From Pseudopithomyces maydicus (taxonomy: Eukaryota; Ascomycota; Dothideomycetes; Pleosporales; Didymosphaeriaceae): a stretch of DNA of 64,000 nucleotides. The position numbers were made by a program, and so were the translations under genes. Shown here piece by piece: positions 1 to 11,042 of this stretch (positions are counted from its first letter, which is position 1; every line of letters begins with the position of its first letter). Where the stretch lies: NCBI GenBank assembly GCA_026873275.1, contig JANTUC010000014.1, positions 1,116,001-1,180,000 on the forward strand, read 5' to 3'. The notes beneath the pieces were generated by a model that saw nothing but the letters and a program-made list of their open reading frames with translations, was not told the DNA's origin and did not search any database.

Positions 1-1160
1 TGTCAGCAGCGCAGTTGGCGGTCGCGAATCGGAACTACCTGCTAGTTAACAGATCTCGGTCGCTCTACGGGACAGCGCTTTCGAAGATGATGAATGCGAT
101 TCAGTATGTAGATCGGGCGAAGGAGGACGAAACGCTTTTCGCTACGTACTTACTCACGTTATACGAAGTAAAGACTCTGTCTCTGCATCAAGACTTTGTT
201 AGGCTTACATTAATCACAGGTCTTCGTAGGCATCACTAGTGGACATGGCTTTTTCTATCACGTGCAAGGCCTCCTTCACCTCCTGAAGCAACGCGGTCCC
301 GACTCCTTTAATAATCGTTTGAACATGCAACTATTTCACGCAATACGATACAACTCTGTACGCCCCCTCCTCCTCCTCCTCCCCTCCCCTCCCCATCCCA
401 AACCACCTAACCAACACCCACCCCCCAGCTCAGCATCGGCTACCACGTGCGCAAAGGCTCCATGCTCGACGCCCCCGAATGGATGGCCGTCACGGCCAAA
501 GCCTCCAAAATCGACCCCTACGTCGCCCTCATCGACCTCTGCATCCAAATCCCGCGCCTCCTCGAGCGCACCGACAAGCTCGCCGACGGCGATACCGACT
601 CCGCAAATGCCCTCATCGACGACGCGCTCGCCCTCGCTAGAAAAGCTAAGCTCTGGTTCGCATCGTTTGAAAAGCACGGTCCGAGATATACATCCGTCGA
701 CGTGGATGAATTTCAAGGCTTCAAGCAGATATGTCAAGACCGCACCTTCGACTCTGCCTTCAGCTTCTACGCTTTCGGCGCGGGGATTTGTTACATGATA
801 TACTGGATGTCGATGCTCATCCTGCAATCCAACACGTTCAAGCTGCTTCTCAAGCACCGCCAGCTCCAGCCCAAGGACATGTATATGTGGGACCGCGAGC
901 TGGGCAGCTACGCCGATAGCAGCTGTCGGTGCGTACCGTTCAACTGCCGGACGGAGGTGGGGTATGTGGGAAGGTTTGGCAGTTTGACGCCGTTGGTGGT
1001 GGCGAGAAAGTACTTTGAAGCCAAGAAGATGGAGAAGGAGGTGGGTTGGTGCGAGGTGGTTTATAGGAACGCGAGGATTCCGGGGCTGTACAGCACGACG
1101 CCAATGGAGCCGTTGAAGAGTATGCAGAGGTTGGTGCAGCAGAGTGACCGGTATATTTAG
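1..1160 (+). CDS. Fungal-specific transcription factor, C-terminal part (5' end outside window)
   Basis: Three exons, <1..167, 220..357 and 429..1160, are joined by phase-0 introns of 52 and 71 bp with GTAAAG and GTACGC donors. Spliced, they give a continuous frame of about 345 residues that lacks its N-terminus. The text matches the helical middle/C-terminal domain that follows the Zn2Cys6 DNA-binding domain in many Pezizomycotina regulators: a YGTALSKMMNAIQ helix, then DETLFATYLLTLYE, then an HVQGLLHLLKQRG segment. The zinc cluster itself would lie upstream of base 1, so the DNA-binding class is inferred, not seen. The stop is TAG at 1158-1160. The gene converges on the nitronate monooxygenase gene, with 94 bp between the two stops. 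The target genes cannot be told from this fragment. Confidence 0.7.
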
Positions 1161-1254
1161 GGGAGGGGAGAAAGTGTTTGGAAACTCATTAAACATTTCA
1201 ACAGTGTGGTTTATCAGGTTTTTGGTTCATATACTCTGGACAAAAACTGAAGCT

Positions 1255-2430
1255 TCATAGCTGACTCCGTTCCAAACCATTCACATTCCTGGAAAGTCTC
1301 TCCAGAATCTTCCCCGCATCCCTCCTCGTCTCCTCCACAATGCTCCCCGCCCTCTGCACCGACCGAACCAACCCCACCCCCGTCCCAGCATACGCCACCA
1401 TCCTCCCATGCGCCCCCCAAGCCTCATCCCCCTCCGCAACTCCTCCTTATACAACCTCACATTCTCTTCGTCCCCCATCCCCGCCTCCTCATCCTCATGC
1501 CCCTTATTCCTAATCATCCTCCCATCATATCTGTCCGGCCACTCCCCATTCCCCTTCAACCGATCACACAACGTCGACCTCACCGTCGCCACCCCCCATC
1601 CCCCACCCTCACCACCTCCCCCTTCCACCCCTCCGCAACCCCGCACTCCTCCGACGCAAGAAACCGCGTCCCCATCGCCACCCCATCACCCCCCAGCGCC
1701 ACCGCACCCGCAACACCCCGCCCATCCGCAATCCCCCCCGCCGCCACCACCGGAACATCCGCACGCCCCATCGCCGCCAGCCGATCTTTGACCTCGGGGA
1801 CGAGCGACACGATGCTCGCGGCGTGGCGGCTCCCGTGCCCTCCTGCGTCGGAGCCCTGCAGCACGAGGAAATCGGCATTCGTGGCCGCGAGGCTGCGCTC
1901 TGCCTCCGCCACGCTGCAAACCTGCACGCAGATCTTGGTAGCGCCGTTCGTAACGTCGCGGATCCTCTGCGCCCAGGTGCGTAGCTGTGCGTCGTCTCTC
2001 GGCGCGAAGAGCCACACGGCGGCTGGGTTGTGCGCTGCGATGACCGGGGCGAGGGCGTCGATGCTGGAGGCGAAGAGTTGGAAGCCGACGCCTATTGGGA
2101 GGGTGTTTTCTTTTGTAGCTTTTGTGTTGGGAATGGAAAGGGGTTTTTGTTTTGAATCGCTGAGGCGCTTGGAGAGGAGCTGCTTGGCGGTGGAGAGCTG
2201 GGTTTGGAGGTGCGAAGGGGAGGGGCCGCTGGCGAGGAAGCCGAGGCCGCCGGAGAGGGAGACGGAGATGGCGAGGAAGCCGAGGCCGCCGGAGAGGGAG
2301 ACGGAGATGGCGAGGAAGCCGAGGCCGCCGGAGAGAGAGACGGAGATGGCGAGGTGAGGGGTGGAGGCGTGGAGCATGGGGGCGGAGAGGATGAGGGGGT
2401 GGAGGTCCAGGGGAAGAGGGATTTGAGCAT
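1255..2430 (-). CDS. Nitronate monooxygenase (2-nitropropane dioxygenase family), frameshifted
   Basis: The family consists of FMN-dependent TIM-barrel enzymes that oxidise alkyl nitronates to carbonyl compounds and nitrite. Seen here: an N-terminus MLKSLFPW, then a LILSAPML / GGLGFL segment, the active-site loop QGSDAGGHG, a VPVVAAGGIADGRG phosphate-binding segment, LGGDGVAMGTRFLAS, TVRSTLCDRLKG and a C-terminal VAYAGTGVGLV. These pieces lie in different frames. Three single missing bases explain all the shifts: in a G5 run at 2395-2399, in a C6 run at 1592-1597, and around 1438-1446 (plus-strand positions). With three bases restored the gene is 393 codons with a stop at 1255-1257. No intron is needed. 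A 39-bp in-frame triplication sits near the N-terminus (separate entry). Either a decaying gene or, more likely, homopolymer assembly errors. Confidence 0.8.
2232..2348. repeat. 39-bp tandem repeat, three copies, in the nitronate monooxygenase gene
   Basis: Units lie at 2232-2270, 2271-2309 and 2310-2348. Units 1 and 2 are identical and unit 3 differs by one base; a partial fourth unit follows. Each unit encodes the 13 residues AISVSLSGGLGFL on the minus strand, so the frame is kept and 26 extra residues are added. Only one copy is expected in the family. Confidence 0.95.
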
Positions 2431-3031
2431 TTTGGGTGGGGAGAGAAGGGGGAGTTTGGGTGTGTGTATGTATGTATGTATGTATGGAGGAGAGTATGTT
2501 GTTTTGTGTTTTGTGTTTTTGAAAAGGTAGTAGCTAGGCAGCTGACTGGATGAAAATGGATAGAAAAAATGCTGTCATCCCCTCTTGTGACAATATAAAA
2601 CGTGGCGTACAGGAGGAGAGTATAGTGTGGGATGGGGAGGTTGGAGATTTCTTAGGTGGTTAAGAGCATTGTTTGTAAGTAGGGTAGATATAACGGTGCT
2701 AGGATAGATCTTTATGAAAACCTCGAAAGAAATGGGTTTTTTGTGTACTTGGGTGATGCGTATGCTACTGCTGTGAAGTTGGTATATCCGCACTTCCGCA
2801 GTTAGCCGCTATTTCCGCCTCGACTGGAACATCATCGGTAGTCATTTGGATCATTTTATCAGTGGATTTATTGCTAATCCATTCGTCTATTTAATTGGAC
2901 ATATCCGTCTTGAAGACTATCCTGCGTGCATCTCGTTGGCCACTCGTTGGTATCCAACTTCTGTGCCGCGCAAAATCCCGCGTCGATCTAGCAGTGCTCG
3001 ATAACAAGCCCGAGACCAATCATCCCAGCAT
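2431..3031. other. Intergenic, with a GTAT tetranucleotide repeat
   Basis: Region upstream of the nitronate monooxygenase gene. It contains a GTAT microsatellite at about 2465-2485. I see no supported gene. Confidence 0.6.
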
Positions 3032-3461
3032 TTACTTGGCCTTCCCATTGACCTCGTCTGAGATCTTGTCTTTGACGCTCTGATGAAGAAGCATTGCTTC
3101 GTCCAGCTCCTTGATCTCTGCGGCGGTCATGCAGTCCTTGAATTCCTTCATGTACATCTTCCACTTCTCAGTGTTGTAAATGATATCTTCGACCTCTCGT
3201 TCGATCTCATCATCGGTCACCTCCTCGGGCTGATTGCTGGACATCTCCATGAACTCTTTGTAGGCTATGTCCATGAGCTGATCCGCCGCCTCCTGGGCCG
3301 CGTTGTCCTGCGCCTCCATGTCCTTGAGATCTTCCTCTGGCGCCTTGACGGGACGCTTGCTGGGCGTGGGAGGCTTCGGCTTATCCTGTTCGGATGTAAG
3401 GGTTAGTGCTCCTTTAATTATAGAGTTGAGATAAATAGCATACGGTGTTAGTGGTAGACAT
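3032..3461 (-). CDS. Small acidic protein of unknown function, 123 aa
   Basis: Two exons, 3444..3461 (MSTTNT) and 3032..3385, are separated by a 58-bp phase-0 intron (GTATGC donor, CAG acceptor). The protein starts with a Lys/Pro-rich stretch (DKPKPPTPSKRPVKAP). A highly charged, helix-forming region follows, rich in Glu and Asp, with motifs such as DNAAQEAADQLMDIAYKEF and DDEIEREVEDIIYN, and it ends in a Lys-rich tail. There is no signal peptide or membrane segment. I do not recognise the family. The short first exon, the good splice signals and the non-random amphipathic composition support a real gene. The start was chosen because the longer upstream frame has no good context and would run through the intron. 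Confidence 0.62.
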
Positions 3462-4444
3462 TGATGACGTAGTTTGTATATTTCCGGCTTTACTTTTGTT
3501 AACCACTGATGTGAATAATTATAGCGCGATAGCATACCTTGATTGCAGATTATGGAACGTGGATTGTATGTGGAATTCAGACTGGCGGGGATAGGTATTT
3601 ATAATTCTATTGCGTGGATAGGTTAAACGAGTGTTGAGAACCGAACAGGTACAATAAAAAGCGAGAGCAAACGACGGTCCTGTTATGAACCGTTTTTGTC
3701 GGATGTAGCCTTATTCAACCAGGCAGTTTCCAGCAGAATTAACCTGGCTGTGCCACTTGCTCCAACAACATGACGCCCCTCTACGGCTGCATGCACGTAG
3801 AAGACATGCAGTGGAAGAAGTGTCTTTCCAAAGTTCTACTTTATCGACTTCGTGGGTTTGCCTGTATTCCGAGTCAACCAGGGCTGATCTGCAACACTCA
3901 CCACCGCAATGAGGTACAAGCATTGGTCTCACAATTACCGACTTCTAATACAATCGATTTAGATACAAACGTGTCTTTCGCATCCTAGTAACACTTGTTT
4001 TCTATCCAGCATCACAAACATATTTGTTTCTCGCTTGATTCAAAATCACAATGTACTTAAGACCGGATTTCTGCATCACCTACCATCACAGGCAAACCCA
4101 CAGACGCTTTTCTTTTCTTCAGAATTTCCTTTCCAAGATCGGAAACTACTGCTCATTATATGAACAATTTTCACTTACGCTCTCACAGTGAAAACAGAGC
4201 TGTTCGTGAAAAAGCTATATCACAATGCTTGAAAAATGACACTCCAAATGCTGAATACAGCGAGTATTCAGGGACATTGTATTTTAACATGTCACCAATT
4301 ACACCACTATTCTACTATATAAACTCAACACTTAGTATCAAATTCTCCAAAACGAAATCAGACAACTCGGTTACCTTCCGATCAACTGATCTCTAAATCA
4401 TTCCACACTACCCGAACGTTGACACAGGTTCTTAAAAAGTAAGA
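3462..4444. other. Intergenic, AT-rich towards the right
   Basis: Divergent region between the small acidic protein and the RING gene. A 78-codon open frame at 4160-4396 has no recognisable features and is not called. Nothing else supported. Confidence 0.5.
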
Positions 4445-5187
4445 ATGAATAACAACAGTTCTAACGCCGATCTCAACAACAGTCTCCCAGAGACTTATGG
4501 GCAGGTTGGGTTTTATACCGATAAATGGGCAGAAGAAAACGACATGCTGTCCATGGTCGAATTATCCCCAGATAGGATTGTGTGGTTCCAAAGTATGGAA
4601 GCAGACCACTGGGATTATGTTCAGGACGAGATCGATGAAGAGTATATGCAGATATACGGGTACAGTGAATGGGCGGCCGAGTACAATTCCGAGGATGAGT
4701 ACGACCAGCTTGATTCCGAACTCCCCTCCCTGAACATGTCCCCACCCCTTCACCGCCAGACAGTGTTGAGTCCCTCGGAGATGCTGAGTCAGATGGCATG
4801 CCTGACATCATCACTCTGGATAACAATGTCTGGGGGCATGGGGAGGAAGAACCCACATTGCTGAGCGATTGGGCACCGCCCTTTGTCGCCTCACTGGAAA
4901 GGGTTGAGCTTTCTGCAGTACCATCGGATCAGATCATTTGTCCCATTTGCTGGATAGAACTTGGTGAGACGTATGAATTCCACGATTTGTATGAGCCACC
5001 AGATCTACCCTCTGATCCCAGGGAAGCGGAGAACATGATTGCCTTTCAGCAACTTCCCTTTGATCTGAGTCGGCCAAATAACGACCCAGTCAAGCTTCCA
5101 TGTGAACATCTATTTGGGTACGACTGCCTTGTCAATAGTCTATCTGAGAATAGCACGTGCCCAATGTGTCGAAGGGAGCTTCGCTAG
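4445..5187 (+). CDS. RING-finger protein (probable E3 ubiquitin ligase), one frameshift
   Basis: An acidic N-terminal region of about 100 residues (YVQDEIDEEYMQIYGYSEW) is followed by a C-terminal RING: IICPICW, then about 50 residues, then LPCEHLFGYDCL, then TCPMCRREL ending at the stop. Six cysteines and the histidine of a C3H-type RING are visible. The usual fifth ligand is Gly (HLFG), a replacement I have seen in fungal RING variants. The N-terminal part and the RING are in different frames. One missing base in the C4-A-C4 stretch at 4740-4748 explains this, giving 248 codons. RING proteins of this kind bring a ubiquitin-loaded E2 to a substrate; the substrate is unknown. An intron could also change frame, but no GT..AG pair fits here. 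Confidence 0.65.
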
Positions 5188-5956
5188 ATCTGGGCGAGGC
5201 TGACAGTTGTCTAGGAGCCGGCTTCTAATCATTCTAGACTCAATATCAATATACTTTTTTTGTTCCACCATTTTTTCAATTATTTTCCAGTAGTGATGTC
5301 TCCTTCTTGCATAGAAATACTAGAAATTCCACAAAATTTTTTACATCAGCACCAATAATAAAATACCCCGTCACCTACCATACCTCCGCCGAGATAATTA
5401 TAGTTTGAAAGTTCCCAGAATCGAGCAATCATATTCAACGTTTCACAAAAGAAGTTCCTTTCCATGTCTTGGATACCAGTGTTTAATACTGAAGGCAAGT
5501 ACTTGGAAACTTTCTTTCCACCGTACTCATAGGTTTCCTGATAATTTATTGAATTTTCATGTAGGGCTCCACAGTTATATGCAAGTATCACAAAGTAACA
5601 TCACTAGGGAAAATCAGGATATATCAAATATTTTTTATTCAAGTAGATATCTACAAATGAAAAATCAAGTAGTTCGCTATCGTTACAGATCATAAATGGG
5701 CCTGTTATACACTCTCTGCCCTTTCCGCTCCTATCATCGTTCTTCCGATGTAGTGCGTACTTAACCCCTTAAATTCCAAATTCCATCCCAAGCTGTTGGA
5801 GCTCCATCCTGGGACATCGGCGGTATCTTGAGCTTGGACCAACCCCCGCGATCCTGTCGCGTGACGTCCTTCTCCATCCGCTCGATGACCTCCAGGGCAT
5901 TTCGAATCGTTTGATGTGACCGTTCTTCCTTTCCTCCTAGCATTTCAGCGGGCCAT
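5188..5956. other. Intergenic, AT-rich
   Basis: Region between the convergent 3' ends of the RING gene and the 186-aa gene. The stretch 5240-5690 is strongly AT-rich. A 60-codon frame (5761-5943, minus) lies directly after the next gene's stop but has no supporting feature. Confidence 0.5.
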
Positions 5957-6567
5957 TCATTGCACCTCGTAGATCTGCATCGCCCGCCTGATGTGGTGCA
6001 AGCTGGTCCTGTCGCCGTACGCGTTCTCGAGCGCGACGCGCCTCTCGACAGGACCCTTGGGCCTCGTCGCCTCGTAGCCGGCGATCGCCTTCTCCATATC
6101 GTCCAGGCTGGATCGTGAGCCGTAGGAGTCGAGCATGGCCTGGTTCCTTTCTTCTTGGGTCATCTCGTAGCCGTAGTTGGCGCGGCGGTTGTGGTCGGAG
6201 AGTTGTTGGTCGATGCCCATGCCGATGAAGCGGTTGGCTTGGTCGAGGGTGACAGTGCGCTTTGATGGCTCGACGAAGAGGGTCTCAGGGATGTAGAGCA
6301 TGCCAAAGGCGACTGCTGCCATGGTAGGGAGGTACCTATGTAAGTCAGTGATAGGTTCGTTGATGGTTCTTGGATTATCACGTACCATTTGGCAACTCGT
6401 CCGAGCTTGGGAGCTGCTCTTGAGGCTGTGACTGCTGTGGCTGCTGCGGTTGCAGCAGTGGCTGCGATAAGAGGCGTGGCAACTCGGGCGGCGTTGAAGG
6501 CAGGCGGGGGTGCTTGTGCTGCAGTGGAAAGGCGTCGTGCCATCGTGATAGGGGCTCGGGAAGGCAT
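5957..6567 (-). CDS. Hypothetical protein, 186 aa, possible mitochondrial targeting
   Basis: Exons 6386..6567 and 5957..6335 are joined by a 50-bp phase-2 intron (GTACGT donor, ATAG acceptor), which joins GRVAKW to YLPTMAAVAFGMLYIPETLF. The N-terminus is rich in Arg, Ala, Ser and Thr with almost no acidic residues (MPSRAPITMARRLSTAAQA), as in mitochondrial presequences. An Ala/Thr-rich stretch follows, then a hydrophobic segment near residue 65-80. The C-terminal half is charged and helical, with two similar segments (YGSRSSLDDMEKAIAGYE and YGDRTSLHHIRRAMQIYE) that look like an internal repeat. I do not recognise the family. A second in-frame Met lies eight codons in. Stop TGA at 5957-5959. 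Confidence 0.68.
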
Positions 6568-8492
6568 GTTTGTAGAGATGGAGCGAGACGGCGTGTTTGT
6601 TGGATGTGGTTTAAGGGTTATCCTCTGGATGAGGGTGCTTATATGTGCTTATATGTGGTGTGGTAGCCTAATATGTACACGCGGATAGTGCCTTAGGCCT
6701 TCGTGCAGTGTGTTGATTGACTTTCGATACGGTACTTGTTTGGAAGACGAATCCCTACGCGTGGGCAGATGGATTGTATATACAAACACAAGCGCAGTCC
6801 GGCACGGTGGGGAGACAATGGCATCGCATGCTCGTGACGGCCTCATCTCCGCATCCCAAAGTATCAGCCCACCAATCAGCCGGGTGCCCAGTCCAACCTT
6901 CATCGTGTCAATCACCACCCAACAGTCCAATCCGATACATTCTCGTGTTGCATCCCCGGACCAAGCCCTCTTGGTGCGCCATCAGACGCACTGACCGTAC
7001 CTGACGTACCGGTCGACAGAGGGCAGTGCTGTTTCTCGGCCGCGCATGTCACGCTTCAGGAGCGGAATTGCGTAGAGCGCGGCGCAACTGGGAGTGCACA
7101 GCCTAAACCGTGGCCTCAGCCGAGGCTCCAAAGCGGCCTAGTGCCCGGAGAGGTGGGAAACCCCAGACGCCGCGCATGATGACGGCGTTGGGTTGTTGTG
7201 GTGAGCGCTCGTGTGAGATGGGGTGACCTCGGCTATCGAATCCCGCACTCCTCTGCCGCCCATGTGGGCCTGTGACGGCAGCATCTCTCCACACGGCATC
7301 GTGAAACTTGTTCTTTCGAGGAACCGCACGCGGACTTTTACGTGCCCTACATCACCCTGCGTCGTTAGTACGGTAAATCATCTCAGGGTCAGATTCCGGT
7401 TCCTGTAGGAAAAATAATTTCCAGCCGACCCCCACAATCCGATGACGATCAGGCGATAATGCCAGTATCTGGGGGCTCATTCTCGTCAGCTTCACCATCT
7501 TACGGATTTGGAAGAGCGGGCACTGTGTGGGAACTAGATGATAGCTGTTACGGATTGGAGATACATTCACAGGGGGTTGGTATCACGTGATGTACACTGA
7601 CCCGTGGACCACAAAATCGGAAACCATGAAGCCCACCTTAGGAAGTTTTGAATTTACATTGAGGCATTACGAACAGACCTTGGGCGCATCCATTCGCTAA
7701 AACAAACTGTCCCGAGTCTGGTTCCACTCAGAAGCATGCCTCGTTGTCGAATAACGACGCTTAGCTGCGAGGAGTGAGGTGCACCGTGGGGACAGCTTGG
7801 CAGAGTATCAGACAAGAGGACCGCAATGCGGGGTATTCTTTTGCGTATGTAGACTTGTAACTGACTACTCAGGCCAAAACCGCTAGATACTGACAAGAGG
7901 CGGCCCGAGTGCCGCTGGTTTCGACTCTGTTATGCGTCTGAGTTCTTATCGACCACCACACCACCTAATGCTTCCCCTATTCAATCCTAGAGGCTGGATA
8001 TCTTTTTCCTTTGCTCTGGGTCATACCATTGTCTCGTCCTCTTTGTCGAAGTCTCCGTACGACGACCGCAGCTTTGAAACCTCGAATTTGGTTAGATGCG
8101 ACTAGGCGGTTGGGGTCCAAATGCACCCAACATACTATCACCTTGTCTTATAGTCGATCACAACTATGTAAGAATGCCTAATTAGGCCACCTACAGCTGT
8201 CAAGTTCCCAATCGCAATATACCGAGTGAAATCTCATATCATAACATGGCTATATACAGTGATAGAGTCAGGCCATGTTGGAGACCTACACTAGAAGCTA
8301 GGCTAAGCGTGGCTGCGCAGCAGTATGTAGCGATCGTCATTTACTAATAGGTCAAATCTTTGGCTATTATCGATGCGCGCTCTTTAGTATTGTCCGAGTT
8401 CTCCACGTCAGAGGCGGTGTCAAAGCTGTGGATCTACTAAAGATGCCGACCCATCCAGTTGAGCAAATAACTTCAATACCGACAACACGTAC
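6568..8492. other. Intergenic, 1.9 kb, no gene recognised
   Basis: Only short, overlapping, feature-less open frames in all six frames. No tRNA, repeat or conserved coding segment seen. Confidence 0.5.
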
Positions 8493-8525
8493 ATGCAGTA
8501 TTGCGCTCAACATTCATTTATCGCC

Positions 8526-9265
8526 ATGAATCCCGTTGAGAAATCCGATGCACACAGATTATCGTCAGAAACAGATGTTACCGCTCCACCGCCATACACA
8601 TCTCAGGATCCTGCCACAACCTCTGTAAACGATGAACGCAATCCATCATCCATCCCCAGCGTCATGGGAGAAAAGAAAGTCTACACTACCTACCACCTCT
8701 ACCTCGACAAGAACTACCTCCGAACATTCAAAAGCGCTTCAGTCAAACACCTAAACTCAGAAGACGCAACCTACCGCTTCGAATGCCCTGACGAAGGCGA
8801 GCACGCCGGAAAACTCCTAATGCACGCCTCAGACTCCCCCTCCTCGGCACCGCCTCCTTCGCCAAAGACTTCGGCGACAGCTCCCTCACCCTCCACGACG
8901 GCCGCTCCATATCCATCTCTGTCGTGAAGCGCACATCTGCACGCCAGGAGACTCGCCTATTTCGCCTCGACATGCAAAACGTGAAGCCGGACCAGCACCC
9001 CAGCACCATGTTCTGGGAGATGGGCGCACGGAACCACGAGCCGTCGCAGCGCGGCGTCGGGAACTACGAGTTGATGGATGAGGATCGGAAGGTGTATGCG
9101 GTGCTGATCACGACGCATCATAAGAGCATGAAGAAGTTGGGGAGGTTGCACTTTTTGGTGGAGCCTAATGAGGGGCTGGTGGAGATGGCGGTGGGGAGTT
9201 TGATGACGATTTGGAAGAAGGCGGATAAGGATGTGAGGAGGGGGCATGTTGGGTTGAGGACTTAA
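8526..9265 (+). CDS. Tubby-C-terminal-like (LURP/DUF6593-like) protein, one frameshift
   Basis: A disordered Ser/Thr/Pro-rich N-terminus of about 50 residues precedes a beta-rich region: KVYTTYHLYLDKNYL, GKLLMHASDSP, then in another frame GTASFAKDFGDSSLTLHDG, SISISVVKRTS, STMFWEMGAR, NYELMDEDRKVYAVLITTHH and KLGRLHFLVEPNEGLVEMAVGSLMTIWKK. The alternation of short strands and the final hydrophobic helix resemble fungal Tubby/LURP-like single-domain proteins; this assignment is from pattern only. The two halves are rejoined by one missing C in the C5 run at 8836-8840, giving 246 aa. The start at 8526 has a better context (GCC before ATG) than the in-frame ATG at 8493. Role unknown. Confidence 0.6.
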
Positions 9266-9877
9266 GTGTGTTTGTAATGGTATGAGGGCTGTTGGGATAA
9301 TGTAATGACCGTATTGATGGGGGGATAGATGTGGGAATTTGTGAGCTTAATACGCGTGCTGGTAATAAGGAAATAATTATGCACACACTAGAATTATAAT
9401 ATATGTAATGATTGATATCTCGTTACATTTTACTTAAATATGAATTATTTTACGAGTAGAGGCTCTATTCTATTGTACAGAAAAATATCTCAGACTGCGG
9501 AGGTCTATGTGTTAAATTTTTTTTTCATTGATTAATCAAATATCTCAAAAGCACATAAATAAAGGGCATTTACATGCAATCTAGATGTCCTCGCATCGCT
9601 GGAGCACATTCAGCTTTGCAATTGACGCGGTCATAGGGTTGAACGACCAAAAATGGTGTTGCAGACCCACCACCATCGGCAACCGAGGCGCCCCCCCCCA
9701 CCACATTGTCCCTGTTAGGCTTCATTAGCCCCGTTTTTTAGCTGCACAGGACAGAGTAATATCTAATTAAAGTAATAGCAAGCGTTGAAGGATACTGTGG
9801 AGATCAATGGCGCTCGATAATTCCAAAAATTTCAACAATATAACATTTTTGAAATGTCATTATTCCATCAATTACAA
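9266..9877. other. Intergenic, AT-rich
   Basis: Region between the Tubby-like gene and the tRNA. It is AT-rich from 9390 to 9560. No gene supported. Confidence 0.5.
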
Positions 9878-9965
9878 AGTCTTATGGTCTAGTGGTATGA
9901 CGTTCGCTTCACACGTGTCTCCTAGAGCACGCGAAAGGTCCTGGGTTCGATCCCCAGTGAGACTA
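9878..9965 (+). tRNA. tRNA-Val (anticodon CAC) with a 16-nt intron
   Basis: The cloverleaf folds by eye. The acceptor stem AGTCTTA pairs with TGAGACT (one G-T pair), and the discriminator is A9965. The D stem is GTC/GAC around TAGTGGTAT. The anticodon stem TTCGC (9903-9907) pairs with GCGAA (9931-9935). The loop has T33 followed by CAC at 9910-9912 and A37. The T arm is CTGGG-TTCGATC-CCCAG. The extra bases 9914-9929 sit one base 3' of the anticodon, the standard position of a nuclear tRNA intron. CAC reads GTG valine codons. Glutamate (TTC) was considered but would put a non-T base at position 33. Confidence 0.93.
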
Positions 9966-10586
9966 CAAAATTTCTTTTTGAGATTTTTCTGCCCCCCTCC
10001 TCTGGCCACCGGGTTTTGCCGACCCGGCAGGCATTTTTGCGCACGGCTTTACAGCTAATAAATACGAGGGACAGCTCTAGTAATAGGATCTTGATTGATT
10101 AGCAGAGAATCACGATCAATAGTATTCAAAACCGAGCGCTGAAATACGAACTCGTGCTGAAGTTGCAGTATCGTCCAAGTCCTTTTTCCGTCAGTTGTTA
10201 GCAGCATTACTGCTTGTTCCCGATTATTCGGATTTTTTAGATTGTTCAGATTGTAGGGAAAATCGCTAGTAATCAATACTCATTGCAATTGAGATGGCAG
10301 AATTTAATTCATCTCCCAGCTCAAGGAGACTTATGGCGGTTCAAACACACATATTCATGGGTACTTTCAATACATTCTATTCCTTTCATAAGAACAGTAC
10401 TACTCACAAGTGCTTTATTCAGCATAAACAAAGCCCTCAGCTGACAACCCCCTTACCCCCTTCCCTCATCTTAATCGCCTACCCAACAACCCCCCCACTG
10501 TCTACACTTGGTACCTTCAGCCACCCCTCCTCCAACCCTCCTCCTTCGCCTTACTCGCCTACACATCAACCCATATCATCCACTCC
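9966..10586. other. Intergenic
   Basis: Downstream of the tRNA up to the stop of the SnoaL-like gene. Plus-strand open frames at 10294-10892 are shadows of that minus-strand gene or are C-rich and feature-less. Confidence 0.5.
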
Positions 10587-11042
10587 CTACCCCACCGGCT
10601 TCATACTCGAAAACGCATACCTCGCAATCCTCCACCGTCTCCCCACCCTCCTCAGCACAAAAAGCTCCTGATTCCGATGCTCCTCCTGCGTCCCCCTTTC
10701 CAACCAAAACTTCGTCCCCTCAGCCGTCGTCCGCGCAAACGCCCACTCCTCGCTCATAACCACGATCTCGTCGATTGCGAACTCGATCTCGAGCCGGATG
10801 GTGGCGAAGATGCGCTCGTAGGAGGTCGTCAGGGCCTGGGTGCCGACGGCGGGGGGAAGCCTGGGGCGAGGAGGACGCCGTCTGCGGTGTAGAGGGTGAG
10901 GAGGGTGGGGAGGGAGGGCGTGGAGAGGATGTGAGCGTAGGTGGTGAGGAGGGTGGTTATTTCGTGGTGGTCCAGGGAGGGTGAGGACACTGTGGGGTTA
11001 GTTGGTGTTTGTTTTAACGGGGGTGTGTGGTGCTTACTTACT
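10587..11042 (-). CDS. SnoaL/NTF2-like small protein (DUF4440 type), split start codon, one frameshift
   Basis: Exon 2 (10587..10989) encodes a compact alpha+beta protein: an N-terminal helix HHEITTLLTTYAHIL, LYTADGVLLAPGFP, VGTQALTTSYERIFATI, LEIEFAIDEIVVMSEEWAFART, then ELFVLRRVGRRWRIARYAF. This is the order of elements in SnoaL/DUF4440 (NTF2-fold) proteins. The final strand-rich motif is the most telling part. The exon opens with TG immediately after a CAG acceptor. The upstream exon ends in A at either of two donors (GTAAGT at 11041 or GTAAGC at 11037), so the ATG is assembled by splicing. One missing base in the G6 run at 10851-10856 restores a 134-aa protein. Substrate unknown; the fold is used by many small isomerases, cyclases and hydratases. 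Confidence 0.66.

Noticed and set aside
2092..2430. Ser/Pro-rich 112-aa protein on the minus strand
   Set aside because: It is the nitronate monooxygenase start read through in the wrong frame after a missing base.
4160..4396. 78-codon frame before the RING gene
   Set aside because: AT-rich spacer composition and no recognisable protein feature; probably leader or promoter.
5761..5943. 60-codon minus-strand frame just after the 186-aa gene
   Set aside because: It begins 13 bases after the previous stop on the same strand with no promoter space, and cannot be spliced onto that gene in frame with good signals.
8836..8840. Programmed ribosomal frameshifting as the explanation for the split frames
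   Set aside because: The twelve sites share no slippery heptamer or downstream structure, affect unrelated genes and all need the same one-base gain in homopolymers; assembly error is simpler.
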